NCBI RefSeq assembly: GCF_030517065.1 | Contig: NZ_CP103950.1 | Location: 434,001-498,000 of the forward strand | DNA from: Riemerella columbina | GTDB lineage: Bacteria; Bacteroidota; Bacteroidia; Flavobacteriales; Weeksellaceae | Length of the DNA: 64,000 nucleotides | Direction: 5' to 3' | Shown: positions 1-8,971 of the stretch, in pieces | Layout of the letters: every line of letters starts with the position of its first letter | How positions within the stretch are numbered: position 1 is the first letter of the stretch | Position numbers and translations under genes: made by a program | The notes under the pieces: model-generated | The model's database searches: none | Seen by the model: only the letters and a program-made list of their open reading frames with translations | What the model was told of the DNA's origin: nothing

Positions 1-731
1 ACCACGGCGATAACAAGCTCAACTATGTAGAGAACTTCTACAAAATGTGCTTCCGTATGCCAAACCAAGATTTTGAAATGGATCCAGTAGTGGTAGATGC
101 TTTGGACAAACTCTTAATCCTCCACGCAGACCACGAGCAAAACTGTTCTACCTCCACCGTAAGAATGGTAGGCTCTGCACACACAGGACTTTTCGCATCT
201 ATTTCTGCGGGGGTTTCAGCACTTTGGGGACCACTCCACGGGGGCGCTAACCAAGCCGTGATTGAAATGTTAGAACTCATCGAAAAAGATGGCGGCGATG
301 TAGAAAAATATGTGAAAAAAGCCAAAGATAAAGAAGACAACTTCCGCTTAATGGGCTTCGGACACAGAGTTTATAAAAACTTTGACCCAAGAGCCAGAAT
401 CATCAAAAAAGCAGCAGATGATATTCTAAACAAACTCGGCATCCACGATAAAACATTAGACATCGCGATGCAGTTAGAAAAAGTAGCCTTAGAAGACGAT
501 TACTTCGTAAGCAAAAAATTATATCCAAATGTAGACTTCTATTCTGGCATCATCTACAGAGCATTAGGCATCCCTACCGAAATGTTTACCGTGATGTTCG
601 CCTTAGGAAGACTCCCAGGATGGATTTCTCAATGGAAAGAAATGCGCTTAATGGGGGACCCTATCGGAAGACCTCGTCAAGTATACCAAGGCGCTACCAA
701 GAGAGATTATGTACCAATGAACGAAAGATAA
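1..731 (+). CDS. gltA: Citrate synthase, C-terminal part (5' end outside window)
   Basis: Catalyses condensation of acetyl-CoA and oxaloacetate to citrate, the entry step of the TCA cycle, in the cytoplasm. The reading frame is open from base 3, so the gene starts upstream of the window and only about the last 242 residues are present. Visible family motifs are GPLHGGANQ and GFGHRVYKN, which carry the two conserved histidines, and VDFYSGI, which carries the catalytic aspartate. The C terminus ([14 protein letters not shown] followed by a short basic tail) matches type II citrate synthases. The frame is intact to the stop, and a terminator follows 20 bases later. Identification is secure. Confidence 0.95.
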   Translation, partial: HGDNKLNYVENFYKMCFRMPNQDFEMDPVVVDALDKLLILHADHEQNCSTSTVRMVGSAHTGLFASISAGVSALWGPLHGGANQAVIEMLELIEKDGGDVEKYVKKAKDKEDNFRLMGFGHRVYKNFDPRARIIKKAADDILNKLGIHDKTLDIAMQLEKVALEDDYFVSKKLYPNVDFYSGIIYRALGIPTEMFTVMFALGRLPGWISQWKEMRLMGDPIGRPRQVYQGATKRDYVPMNER

Positions 732-749
732 TCTAAGGGTATGCAGATT

Positions 750-786
750 AAAAAGTTCTTTCCAAACCAATGGGGAGAACTTTTTA
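750..786 (+). terminator. Intrinsic terminator after citrate synthase
   Basis: An AAAAGTTCT arm and an AGAACTTTT arm flank a short interrupted loop and run into a T tract. It sits directly after the citrate synthase stop and separates it from the next gene. Confidence 0.65.
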
Positions 787-830
787 GTAATAAAGAAACA
801 CGCTTATCAAGATTAAAATTTTAACAACAA

Positions 831-1745
831 ATGAAACTGAACATACAAAACGAAACAGGCAGGCTAAGGTCGGTAGTTTTGGGGCAGCCGCAGTCTAACG
901 GCGCTGCACCCACATTGGAAGAAAGCTATGATGCCAAATCCTACCACTCCATTCAGAATGATATTTATCCTGTGGAAGCCGACATTATTTCGGAGATGAA
1001 CGCCTTTGAAGCGGTACTCAAAAAATACGATGTCAAGGTTTTTCGCCCAGAGGTCATCCAAGATTATAACCAAGTATTTGCGAGGGATGTTGCCTTTGTG
1101 GTGGAGGATAAAATGGTGCTTTCTAACCTTATCCCAGACCGCGCCGATGAGCAAGAGGCATACAGCAAAATCTTTGAACAATTGGAATGGCGGAAGATCA
1201 TCAACCTCCCAGAAACCGCTCATATAGAGGGCGGAGATGTTATTGTCTGGAATGATTTCCTATTCATAGGCACTTGTTTTAGTGAGGATTACAGAAACTT
1301 TAAAACCGCACGAACCAACGAGTACGCCATAGACATCCTCAAAGAATATTTCCCGAAGAAAAGAATTTTAGAGTTTGATTTAAAGAAAAACGACAAAGTT
1401 CCTTACGAGGGTATTTTGCACTTAGATTGCACCTTTAACCCTGTGGGCAAGGACAAGTGTATTATTTACAAAGATGGCTTTGTGGAAGAGAAAGATTACG
1501 AACTCATTCGGGATATTTTTGGCAAAGACAACTGTTTTGAGGTCACTGCGGAAGAGATGTTTGCAATGAACCCGAACATTTTCTCTATTTCGCCAGAAGT
1601 GGTGGTTTCGGACCAAGCTTTCACGCGGATGAACAAGCACCTAAGAGAAGAGTGGGGGCTTACCGTGGAGGAAATTCCTTACCGAGAAATTTCTAAAATG
1701 GGTGGCTTACTCAGATGCTCCACAATGCCACTGGTGAGAGATTAG
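831..1745 (+). CDS. Amidinotransferase / dimethylarginine dimethylaminohydrolase-like enzyme
   Basis: A 304-residue guanidino-group-modifying enzyme of the amidinotransferase (pentein) fold, which includes arginine deiminase, DDAH and glycine amidinotransferase. Visible motifs are FARD at 83-86, HIEGGD at 131-136, HLDCTFNP at 197-204 and LLRCS with Cys296 near the C terminus. This gives the usual Glu/Asp, His197 and Cys296 catalytic set. The substrate cannot be read from the sequence; a hydrolase acting on arginine or methylarginine is the most likely. The start ATG follows an AT-rich region without a clear ribosome site, as is normal in this phylum. The gene is monocistronic, bounded by terminators on both sides. 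Confidence 0.8.
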   Translation: MKLNIQNETGRLRSVVLGQPQSNGAAPTLEESYDAKSYHSIQNDIYPVEADIISEMNAFEAVLKKYDVKVFRPEVIQDYNQVFARDVAFVVEDKMVLSNLIPDRADEQEAYSKIFEQLEWRKIINLPETAHIEGGDVIVWNDFLFIGTCFSEDYRNFKTARTNEYAIDILKEYFPKKRILEFDLKKNDKVPYEGILHLDCTFNPVGKDKCIIYKDGFVEEKDYELIRDIFGKDNCFEVTAEEMFAMNPNIFSISPEVVVSDQAFTRMNKHLREEWGLTVEEIPYREISKMGGLLRCSTMPLVRD

Positions 1746-1763
1746 CACCAACCATAGACCAAT

Positions 1764-1801
1764 AAAAAACTTCTCTTATAACGCTAAGAGAAGTTTTTTT
1801 T
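1764..1801 (+). terminator. Intrinsic terminator
   Basis: AACTTCTCTTA and TAAGAGAAGTT form a perfect 11-bp stem with a 6-base loop, followed by a T run. It ends the amidinotransferase transcript and probably also works for the convergent receptor gene. Confidence 0.9.
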
Positions 1802-1820
1802 GTATTAAGGGAGGGAGGTT

Positions 1821-4046
1821 TTATTTTTCTTTTCCTGTGCGGCTTTGGATGTCGCTATTGGCACTCTCCACCTCTTTTACTTTTTTCAGCTTTTTATTTC
1901 CGAAGTTGTAAGTAATAGACACCGAGAATTCGCGTTCATAAGTATATTGTTGAACATTGTTATAATAACCATTGGCTTGCTCATTCGTAATATTGATGTT
2001 AGAGTTGGTGCTGAAAATATCATTAGCAGCGACTTTAAAAGTCCAGTTGTTCCAATTTTTTCTCAATGCCAAACTTAAATTTTGTATGGCTTTTAACCGA
2101 CCTAATTCTATATCTTGAGGAGAAACCCAGAAGTAATCAACATCTAACCACAGGTTTTTACTTGAATTCAGCGCCACTTGGTTATCAATACTCAGCACCC
2201 AAAAGTTGGAAGTTCTACTCACCACATAAGGTTCAAACTTTTCTTGAGAAATAGGGTCGGTATCCACTTGCCCAGAGAATTTTTTATGAATCCCCGTAAG
2301 GGTTAGGCTGTTCATCCATCTATTGTTGAAGAAGGCTTTTTGCATTCCTATACTCGCCGTAAGAACATTCTCATCACCATAATTGGTTCTGATGTAGCGG
2401 ATTTCCGTTTTGTTATTCACCTGTCTTTGCAGTGGGATCTGCGTGTTAGAATTATTTCTGATGCTATGACCTAAATTAAAGAAATAAGCATTTCTGAACA
2501 TATACATCAACCGTTGATTATAGCTGGTAGTGGCTTTCATAAAAGGGTTGTTCTGTATAAAGTTGGTCTCGCTGGTGTAGGTTCTTACAGGGTTAATTTC
2601 CCAAAACGAAGGGCGGCGCACACGGCTGGAAAAAGAGTAACTCAAAGAATGGTTGTCATTGATTTGATACGCTACATTCACAAACGGTAACCAGTTGTTG
2701 TACCTTTGGGTAAAGTGATAATAAGGATCATCTTTGCCCTCTATATCGCCTTTGGTGGCGGTGGTTTCGTAGCGAAGCCCTATTTTGGTAGAAAGCTGGT
2801 TGCCAAAATTTCGGCTATAATTGGCATAGAGCGCTCCAATATTTTCGGTATAGATAAAATGGTTGCTCAACCCATCATTTTTGATGAAAGCTTGCTGTGC
2901 GGCAGCCTCTTCGTAGAGGGCGTCATTATCCGTTTTCGTGTTAGAGAAATAACCCCCGAATGCCAACTGGCTTTCATCTTTCATTTTCCAAATATAGTCC
3001 GCTTTGCTGGATATGTTGTGGATGGCTTGCGGTGTGGTCTGCCTTAGGCTGTGGCTCAGAAGCTCCTCCTGCGTATTTTGGTCAATGGTGTAGAAATCAC
3101 TATTCTTCTCCAAATGTTGATGATAGTTGAGGTACGCCACATTGAGCTTGAGCAAACTCCCCTGTTGATCGGTTTTTAAATCATAGTAAAGCGAGGTAGA
3201 ATAGTTTCGCTCTTTATCGTTCCCTAAACCTTTGGTCAGCCTGATGGACTGCAGGGCGCCGTGAACATAGTCATAATTGATGGTGTGGTCTTTACTCTCT
3301 TTCTCCCACGACTGCGAGGTATAAAAATTAAAATTAAGATGGCTTTTATCAGTCAGTTCATAGTCGGCAATGAGGTTAAAGTTAGACTTCTCACTTGGAT
3401 TATCAAACAGAGATTCAGAAGAAGTTTTGTAGGTTGCGTTGCCATTATCTAATAATGCTTTCAGATGATTGGTGTTTTTCTGATAACCCGCACTGGCACT
3501 AAGCCCAAGCTTATTTTTACGGTAGTTAAGGCTAAGGCTGGTAGCCGTATTATTATAATAATCTTGCGTATTCTCCATTTTTAGCGTACCGTTGAAGAGG
3601 TCTGTTTTGCTGCGTTTTAGCTCAATGTTGATGATGCCTACATTCCCTTCCACAGCGTATTCACTACCAGGTGTTGCAATCACTTCTATTTTTAAAATGC
3701 TTTCCGAAGGCGTATTTTTTAACAATTGAGACAGTGCCTCTTGGCTCATATTGGCTTTTCTTCCGTTGATGTAAATAACGGCGGGGGTAGAGCCTAAAAT
3801 TTTGAATTCCTTACCATCGGTTGTAGAAATGGTTGGCGTTTTTTTGAGAACATCAATCGCGGTGTTGCCCTTAGCCACTGGCGATGCCGATACTTGATAA
3901 ACCAAACGGTCGGCTTTCTGTTGAATGTACTTTTGGGTAATCACCACCTCTTCTATTTTTTTAGTTTTCGTGGTGTCTGTTTTTTGCTCTTGGGCAAAAG
4001 TGAAGCCGAAGGCTAAAGTTCCGAGGAGAATGCTTAGTTTTTTCAT
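1821..4046 (-). CDS. TonB-dependent receptor, outer-membrane beta-barrel family
   Basis: A 741-residue outer-membrane protein. Residues 1-18 form a signal peptide ending in FAQ. A short region with EEVVITQ follows, then a plug-like domain at about 45-150 (contains IYINGRKAN), then a long beta-barrel rich in aromatic-ended strands such as NWTFKVAANDIF. This arrangement fits the OMP_b-brl_3 type of TonB-linked receptor. The substrate is unknown. Unlike many SusC-type receptors it has no N-terminal carboxypeptidase-like domain and no SusD neighbour. The gene is monocistronic. Its leader of about 130 bases contains a terminator-like hairpin, which suggests attenuation control (annotated separately). 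Confidence 0.8.
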   Translation of the reverse strand: MKKLSILLGTLAFGFTFAQEQKTDTTKTKKIEEVVITQKYIQQKADRLVYQVSASPVAKGNTAIDVLKKTPTISTTDGKEFKILGSTPAVIYINGRKANMSQEALSQLLKNTPSESILKIEVIATPGSEYAVEGNVGIINIELKRSKTDLFNGTLKMENTQDYYNNTATSLSLNYRKNKLGLSASAGYQKNTNHLKALLDNGNATYKTSSESLFDNPSEKSNFNLIADYELTDKSHLNFNFYTSQSWEKESKDHTINYDYVHGALQSIRLTKGLGNDKERNYSTSLYYDLKTDQQGSLLKLNVAYLNYHQHLEKNSDFYTIDQNTQEELLSHSLRQTTPQAIHNISSKADYIWKMKDESQLAFGGYFSNTKTDNDALYEEAAAQQAFIKNDGLSNHFIYTENIGALYANYSRNFGNQLSTKIGLRYETTATKGDIEGKDDPYYHFTQRYNNWLPFVNVAYQINDNHSLSYSFSSRVRRPSFWEINPVRTYTSETNFIQNNPFMKATTSYNQRLMYMFRNAYFFNLGHSIRNNSNTQIPLQRQVNNKTEIRYIRTNYGDENVLTASIGMQKAFFNNRWMNSLTLTGIHKKFSGQVDTDPISQEKFEPYVVSRTSNFWVLSIDNQVALNSSKNLWLDVDYFWVSPQDIELGRLKAIQNLSLALRKNWNNWTFKVAANDIFSTNSNINITNEQANGYYNNVQQYTYEREFSVSITYNFGNKKLKKVKEVESANSDIQSRTGKEK

Positions 4047-4079
4047 GGTATTTTACTTTTTTAGTTTAGTTTTTAATAA

Positions 4080-4135
4080 AAAAGAGCCGAAATGAAGTTG
4101 GTTATTAGCTTTTGAAGTGGTCTTTCGGCTCTTTT
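4080..4135 (-). promoter_or_regulatory. Terminator-like hairpin in the receptor 5' leader (candidate attenuator)
   Basis: A 13-bp perfect stem (4080-4092 with 4123-4135; core GAGCCGAAA / TTTCGGCTC) with a 30-base loop runs into six U residues on the minus strand. It lies between the promoter at 4184-4215 and the start codon at 4046, so it would stop transcription before the gene unless it is prevented from folding. The decamer TAATAACCAA (minus strand) occurs three times in the leader, once inside the loop. No known riboswitch was recognised. Being upstream of the gene, it cannot serve as that gene's own end. Confidence 0.6.
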
Positions 4136-4183
4136 AGATTTTGGTTATTAGTTTTTATTGGTTTTGGTTATTAATTTCTGTTG

Positions 4184-4215
4184 CAAAGATATGTAAAAAT
4201 ATTATTATCTTGCAA
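4184..4215 (-). promoter_or_regulatory. Promoter of the TonB-dependent receptor
   Basis: On the minus strand, a perfect -7 element TATCTTTG (4184-4191) lies 21 bases after a TTG (4213-4215). This matches the Bacteroidota TTG-N19-21-TAnnTTTG promoter and implies a leader of about 130 bases. Confidence 0.7.
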
Positions 4216-4465
4216 TACAAAGTAATGATTATTTTTATTAAAATCTATTAAGTTGCTGATTGTCAGTGTTAAAAAAAATATAAAAAATTTTCCTCAATAA
4301 TAGAGAAGACCACCCATTACCCTTTTTTTAATGAAAATAGAGGGGCGTATTCAGGGTTGAACGATTGAAAAATTTGTGAAGTGATCAAGCGGCGGTTGGT
4401 TTTTATACGATGTTTGTTGAGGCAGAAAGGTTATTTTTCACATCAAGTGTCTCAGCATAGTGAAT

Positions 4466-4600
4466 ATTCCCCTCCTCTGGAGGGGGGGCCTGAAAGGCGG
4501 GGTGGAAAAAATTCACAGATTAGCAACTGTGGTAATTTAAATACCCTTCAGACAAAACACCCCGCCCTGCGGTTCCCCCTCTTTTTAAAGAGGGGAATTT
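4466..4600. repeat. Inverted-repeat (REP/MITE-like) intergenic element
   Basis: Two related arms of about 40 bases (4466-4505 and 4558-4600) are inverted around a spacer of about 52 bases. Each arm is itself a hairpin with a CCCCTC/GAGGGG core and a GGCGGGGTG / CACCCCGCC end. The G/C-rich arms stand out in an AT-rich intergenic region. The short open frame across it is not a credible gene. It is probably one copy of a dispersed flavobacterial repeat. No transposase is adjacent. Confidence 0.6.
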
Positions 4601-4631
4601 TTCCTTTTTAAAATCCCCAACTATCCATTAC

Positions 4632-4662
4632 AAAAAAAGCTGCCCCTGTGGGCAGCTTTTTA
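4632..4662 (-). terminator. Terminator of the efflux operon
   Basis: AAAAGCTGCCC and GGGCAGCTTTT form a perfect stem around a 4-base loop, with A/T runs on both sides, so it can work in either direction. It lies just past the stop of the RND pump gene. Confidence 0.85.
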
Positions 4663-4683
4663 TCAATCCATTAAAAAGAATTT

Positions 4684-5718
4684 TTAAAACTCCATTTCAT
4701 CTTCTGGGTGGAGGTGGGTGTAGTCTGCTACCATTAGAGCGTCGTAATCTTTTTTCTCGTGTTTGGAGAATTTTTGTTCTATTCTTACGATGATATAGTA
4801 CACTACTGGCACAATAACTAGGGTAAGGAATAGAGAGGAGAGTAGCCCCCCGATAATGACGATGGCAAGTCCGTTATTCATCTCCGAAGCGGCACCTGAT
4901 GCCATAGCGATAGGGAGCATACCAAATACCATGGCGATAGTGGTCATTAGGATAGGTCTTAGCCTTGCATGGTTGGCTTGTATTAGGGCATTTGTGATGG
5001 TTTCACCATGTTCTAGTCTATGGTTAGCAAAATCTACCAAAAGGATTGCATTTTTTGCTACGAGCCCAATGAGCATAATCACACCAAGAATGGTAAAGAT
5101 GTTTAAACTTTGGTTGGTGAGGGCTAGTGCCCATAGTGCACCGATGAATGATAATGGTATAGAGAATAGCACGATGAATGGTTTAACAAAATCATCATAG
5201 AGGATTACCATAATCATATATACGAGCATAATGGCTGCCAAGAGGGCGTATCCCAAAGTACCAAAACCTTCGCTTTGGTCCTCCATATCACCGCCCCAAA
5301 CCCATTTTACGCTGGCTGGTTTTTCCACAGATTCTAAAGCTTTTACCCATTCCTGAGCCACGCCACCAGTGGTTTTACCAATGGTTTGAGCTTGTACTGT
5401 AACCGATGGCGAACGGTCATAACGCTCTAATAACGCAGGTCCCGAAGAGAAATCCACTGTCGCAAATTGAGAAAGTTGGATTTTCTGCCCTTGGTTATTG
5501 ATGAAAGTGATGTTTCGCACATTATCAATGCTGCTGCGGTTGGCTTCATCTAAGATGATGTTAATATCATACTCATTGTTCCCTGTACGGAATTTATTAT
5601 CGGTGTCTCCACTAAATGCCGTTCTTAGGGTTTGCCCTACCACAGCCACATTGAGTCCAAGCGCCGTCATTCTATCACGATCTACGGAAACGGAAATTTC
5701 AGGGTTACCTTCTTCCAC
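4684..5718 (-). pseudogene. RND efflux pump, C-terminal fragment (third piece of a frameshifted gene)
   Basis: The last 344 residues of an AcrB/MexB-type inner-membrane proton-driven pump. It includes the second periplasmic half and the final transmembrane segments (LNIFTILGVIMLIGLVAKNA, ARLRPILMTTIAMVFGMLPIA). The natural frame continues upstream without a break to about 5775, where a run of seven A residues on the coding strand needs to be six for the preceding fragment to read into it. The first methionine here is therefore not a true start. With the two pieces upstream it makes a pump of about 1,050 residues, the usual family length. Function as drawn is lost unless the frameshift is a sequencing error. 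Confidence 0.75.
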
Positions 5719-5725
5719 ACTGAGT

Positions 5726-6130
5726 TTAATCTCGTTGGCACCCTCTATGGTTTTGAGTTTGGCTTCCGCTTTTTTTGGCGTAGTCCATTGCTTCTTCTAA
5801 ACTGTTACCAGTGATCACCATTTGGAGGGGGGCCTCCTCTGCTCCCATAAGCCCCATAGGTACAGTGGTTACCTTTGCTCCTACGAGTACTTTTTCTAGT
5901 TCTCTTTTGATTTTGGCGGCAAAGATTTCACTAGGGTCTTCTCTTTTAGATTTGTCTATAAGTTTTACATTAATTTCAGATTTGTAGGCTGTAGACTGAG
6001 ATGCCCCCATACCACTACTAGACTGCCCTACGGTAGTAATGAGAGTTTCTACATTAGGGTTTTTAGCAAGATACTGCTCTGCCTTCTGCGTCATCCAGTT
6101 AGTTTGCTCTATGGATACATCTTTGGGCAT
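5726..6130 (-). pseudogene. RND efflux pump, middle fragment
   Basis: A 134-residue piece of the same pump gene, covering the second large periplasmic loop after TM7 (begins at MPKDVSIEQTNW). In the natural frame it extends upstream to about 6163, reading PKTDKGEFLVQIEMPKD, so the listed start is internal. Its 3' end runs out of frame at an A7 run near 5772-5778: one base fewer gives AKKAEAKLKTIEGAN and joins the C-terminal piece. Both junctions need a single-base loss in a homopolymer. This is typical of sequencing error but also of recent gene decay. Confidence 0.7.
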
Positions 6131-6164
6131 TTCTATTTGTACTAAAAACTCTCCTTTGTCTGTT

Positions 6165-7841
6165 TTAGGGGAAGAAGTCTGATCCTATATACCCACCTAC
6201 GAGTAAAGCTATAGAGCTAACAAATAAGATAAATGTAACCAGGAAAGTAAGGATTTTATGCCCTAGGCACCATTTAAGTAAATCCGTCATAAAATGTGTG
6301 AACTGCGTGAGTCCATCTTCAAATTTATAAATGATTTTTCCAAAGAAAGAGGTCTTGCTGATGAGCTCCAATTTTCCGTATCTGGAAAACAGCCAAGGCA
6401 CCACGGTAAAGGATACCAAGAGGGAAAGCAAGGTCGCGATAACTACGGTAACACAGAACTGGCGAATGATGTTGGACACCAAGCCAGAGCTCAATGCAAT
6501 CGGTAAGAATACCACCACGATGACCAAGGTAATAGCCGTTACAGTAAAGCCGATTTCCTTAGAACCATCATAGGCGGCGCGCACTTTATTTTTCCCCATT
6601 TCCATATGGCGGTGGATGTTTTCTATCACCACAATGGCATCATCTACCAAGATACCCACCACCAACGAGAGGGCGAGCAAACTCATCAAGTTTAATGAGA
6701 AGCCAAACAGCGCCATACCGATAAAAGTGGCAATTAGGGAAGTTGGGATAGATACCATCACAATCACGGCATTCCGCAAACTGTGGAGGAAGAAGAGCAT
6801 CACGAAGGCTACCAATGCCACCGCAATCAGCAAGTCATGCATTACGGAATCTGCAGCATTTAGGGTAAATACAGAGGTGTCATTCGCTAAGTCTACTTTT
6901 ACATTTTGGGTTTTGTATTGCTCCTCTATGCTTTTGATTTTCTTCTGTACCAGCTCACTCACCGTTACGGCATTGGCATCGGTTTGCTTTTGCACTTGGA
7001 GGAGGAGGGTATTTTTCTGGTCAATTCTCGCAATTTTTTCCACTTGCTTTTGGGTATCTTGCACCTCTGCCACATCAGAAAGTTTAATGTTGATGCCATC
7101 TTTGGAGGCGATGGTCAAATCTCTCAGCTGTTGTACGGAAGTGATTTTCCCTGAAAGTCTAATCAAAGTAGAGTTGGTACGCGTGCGGAGGTTCCCCGTT
7201 GGGAAATCCATATTAGAAGCCGAGATGATCTGCACCATCTGTGGAATGGTAAGCCCATAACCTTCTAATTTGGCTTGGTCTAAGTTGATGCGGATTTCTC
7301 GCTCCTGTCCCCCTACGATGTTCACTTGTGCCACCCCAGGGATACGGGAAAATTCAGGTTGAATTTTTTGGTCAATAAGGTCATAGAGTTCGCTTTCGGT
7401 TAAATTCGCTGTTACCCCCATACTCACGATAGGCAGGTCTGAGAGGGAGAATTTAGAAAGTGAAGGCTCTTTGGCATCTTCTGGCAAATCCGAACGAATA
7501 GCGTTGATTTTCCGCTGGGCATCGTTCAGGGCGTAGTCGGTATCTACCCCTTCGTTAAACTGCACGATAACCACCGACAGGTTTTCATAAGATTTGGATT
7601 GTAGTTTTTTAATCCCTTCTAATGAAGACACGGCATCTTCTATTTTCTTGGAAACCGTATTCTCTACCTCCGATGGCGATGCCCCAGGATATACAGTGGA
7701 GATGGTAACTACTTTGACTTCAAATTTCGGTACCAGCTCATAGCTCAGCTGTTTGTAGCTGAATAACCCCCCGATGATGAGCAATGCCAACATCACAATC
7801 ACAAGGCTGGGTCTTTTTATGGATACTTCTGCTAATTTCAT
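6165..7841 (-). pseudogene. RND efflux pump, N-terminal fragment (start of the frameshifted pump gene)
   Basis: The first 558 residues of an inner-membrane RND transporter: TM1 at about 10-30, the first periplasmic domain with YPGASPSEVENTV, and TM2-TM7. The proton-relay pair DD is in GILVDDAIVVIENI near residue 400. The frame stops right after GSDFFP, where a C4 run (minus strand) should be C3; removing one C restores FFPKTDKGEF. The start ATG follows the adaptor gene by 43 bases. The operon order is tetR, tolC, adaptor, pump. It probably exported drugs or other hydrophobic compounds; the substrate is not readable. Confidence 0.8.
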
Positions 7842-7884
7842 AATGTTTTTTAAAAAATTCAGAGTTATAAAAAAGGCGGTTGGC

Positions 7885-8949
7885 TTATTTCAACACTTTT
7901 ACTTTGGTTTTATCAGAAAGGTTGATTTGTCCACTGGTTACCACCATATCGCCAGCGTTGAGGCCGCCAGTTACTACCACTTTGTCGCCATAGTTGGCAC
8001 CACTTTGGATTTTGGTCAGGTGGGCTACATTGTCTTTCACTACAAAGACTAAATTATCGCTAACCCCACCTACAAAGGCTTCTCTCGGTAAAGTTAGCAC
8101 ATCGCCAGCACCACTGGTTTTGAAGATGGCTGTGGCGTACATTCCAGCTTTGAGGTGGCTGCCAGCATTGTTAATGGTAATTTCTACTGGGAATTTCAAC
8201 GCACCATTAGAGGCAGGAGCGATGAAAGTGATTTTCCCATCAATAGTAGCATCAGACACGCTTGGTTTAATCTGCACGGTGTTGCCCACGGCAAGTTGTG
8301 TTACTAAGGCTTCATCTACCTCTACTTTGAGTTTAAGGGCAGAGATGTCCACCACTTCCACAATCGGAGTTCCAGCGCCAATCACGCTCCCGAGTTCCAC
8401 CATTTTTTTGTTGACAATCCCACTGATTTTAGACACCACATTGGTATCGCCAGATTGTAAATTTGCCGATTGCACTTGGGCACGGGCGTTTTTCACTTGT
8501 AGGCGTGCTTGGTCTAATTGCAAAGCAGTAACCCCACCTGTTTTATAAGCGGCTTCGTAGCGGCTAAGAGCAGAGAGGGCTTGGTCTAAGTTGGCTTGCG
8601 CATTGCTGGCATTCACATTGAGTTTGTCGCCTTTTAGTTTGGCAATCACTTGTCCTGCACGCACATAGCTGCCTTCTTTCACATAGAGCGCCACCAGCTG
8701 ACCGCCCATTTCCGCAGCGATGTCGGCTTTTTTATTCGGAAGGAAAGTCCCGTTCACACTAAAATCTCCGCCGATGTACTCTTTCTTCACGGGTACAGCT
8801 CTCACGGTTACGGCGCCATTGCCGCTATTGGATTGGGCTACAATGTCCACCTTCTCTTGGTTATTGGCTTTGTTTCTTTGTAAAATAAAGTAGAAACCTA
8901 CGGCTACAGCCACTACCGCGATTATGCTTAATAAAGTTTTCTTATTCAT
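7885..8949 (-). CDS. RND efflux periplasmic adaptor (membrane fusion protein)
   Basis: A 354-residue adaptor of the AcrA/HlyD type that links the inner-membrane pump to the TolC channel. Residues 5-22 form a single N-terminal membrane anchor. A lipoyl-like beta region (GGQLVALYVKEGSYVRAGQV, about 85-105) is followed by a helical hairpin rich in Ala/Gln, the second lipoyl half (VVSKISGIVNKKMVELGSVI), a beta-barrel domain and a C-terminal membrane-proximal domain. Length is normal for the family. It lies 22 bases after tolC and 43 before the pump, so it is co-transcribed with both. The frame is intact, in contrast to the pump. Confidence 0.88.
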   Translation of the reverse strand: MNKKTLLSIIAVVAVAVGFYFILQRNKANNQEKVDIVAQSNSGNGAVTVRAVPVKKEYIGGDFSVNGTFLPNKKADIAAEMGGQLVALYVKEGSYVRAGQVIAKLKGDKLNVNASNAQANLDQALSALSRYEAAYKTGGVTALQLDQARLQVKNARAQVQSANLQSGDTNVVSKISGIVNKKMVELGSVIGAGTPIVEVVDISALKLKVEVDEALVTQLAVGNTVQIKPSVSDATIDGKITFIAPASNGALKFPVEITINNAGSHLKAGMYATAIFKTSGAGDVLTLPREAFVGGVSDNLVFVVKDNVAHLTKIQSGANYGDKVVVTGGLNAGDMVVTSGQINLSDKTKVKVLK

Positions 8950-8971
8950 ATCTGTTCTATTATCTATCGTT

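Noticed and set aside
4381-4611. A 76-codon open frame on the plus strand between the receptor and pump genes
   Set aside because: It runs through the inverted-repeat element; its protein (PPLEGGPERRGGK, then PLFLKRG) is the translation of the repeat arms, with no promoter or family likeness.
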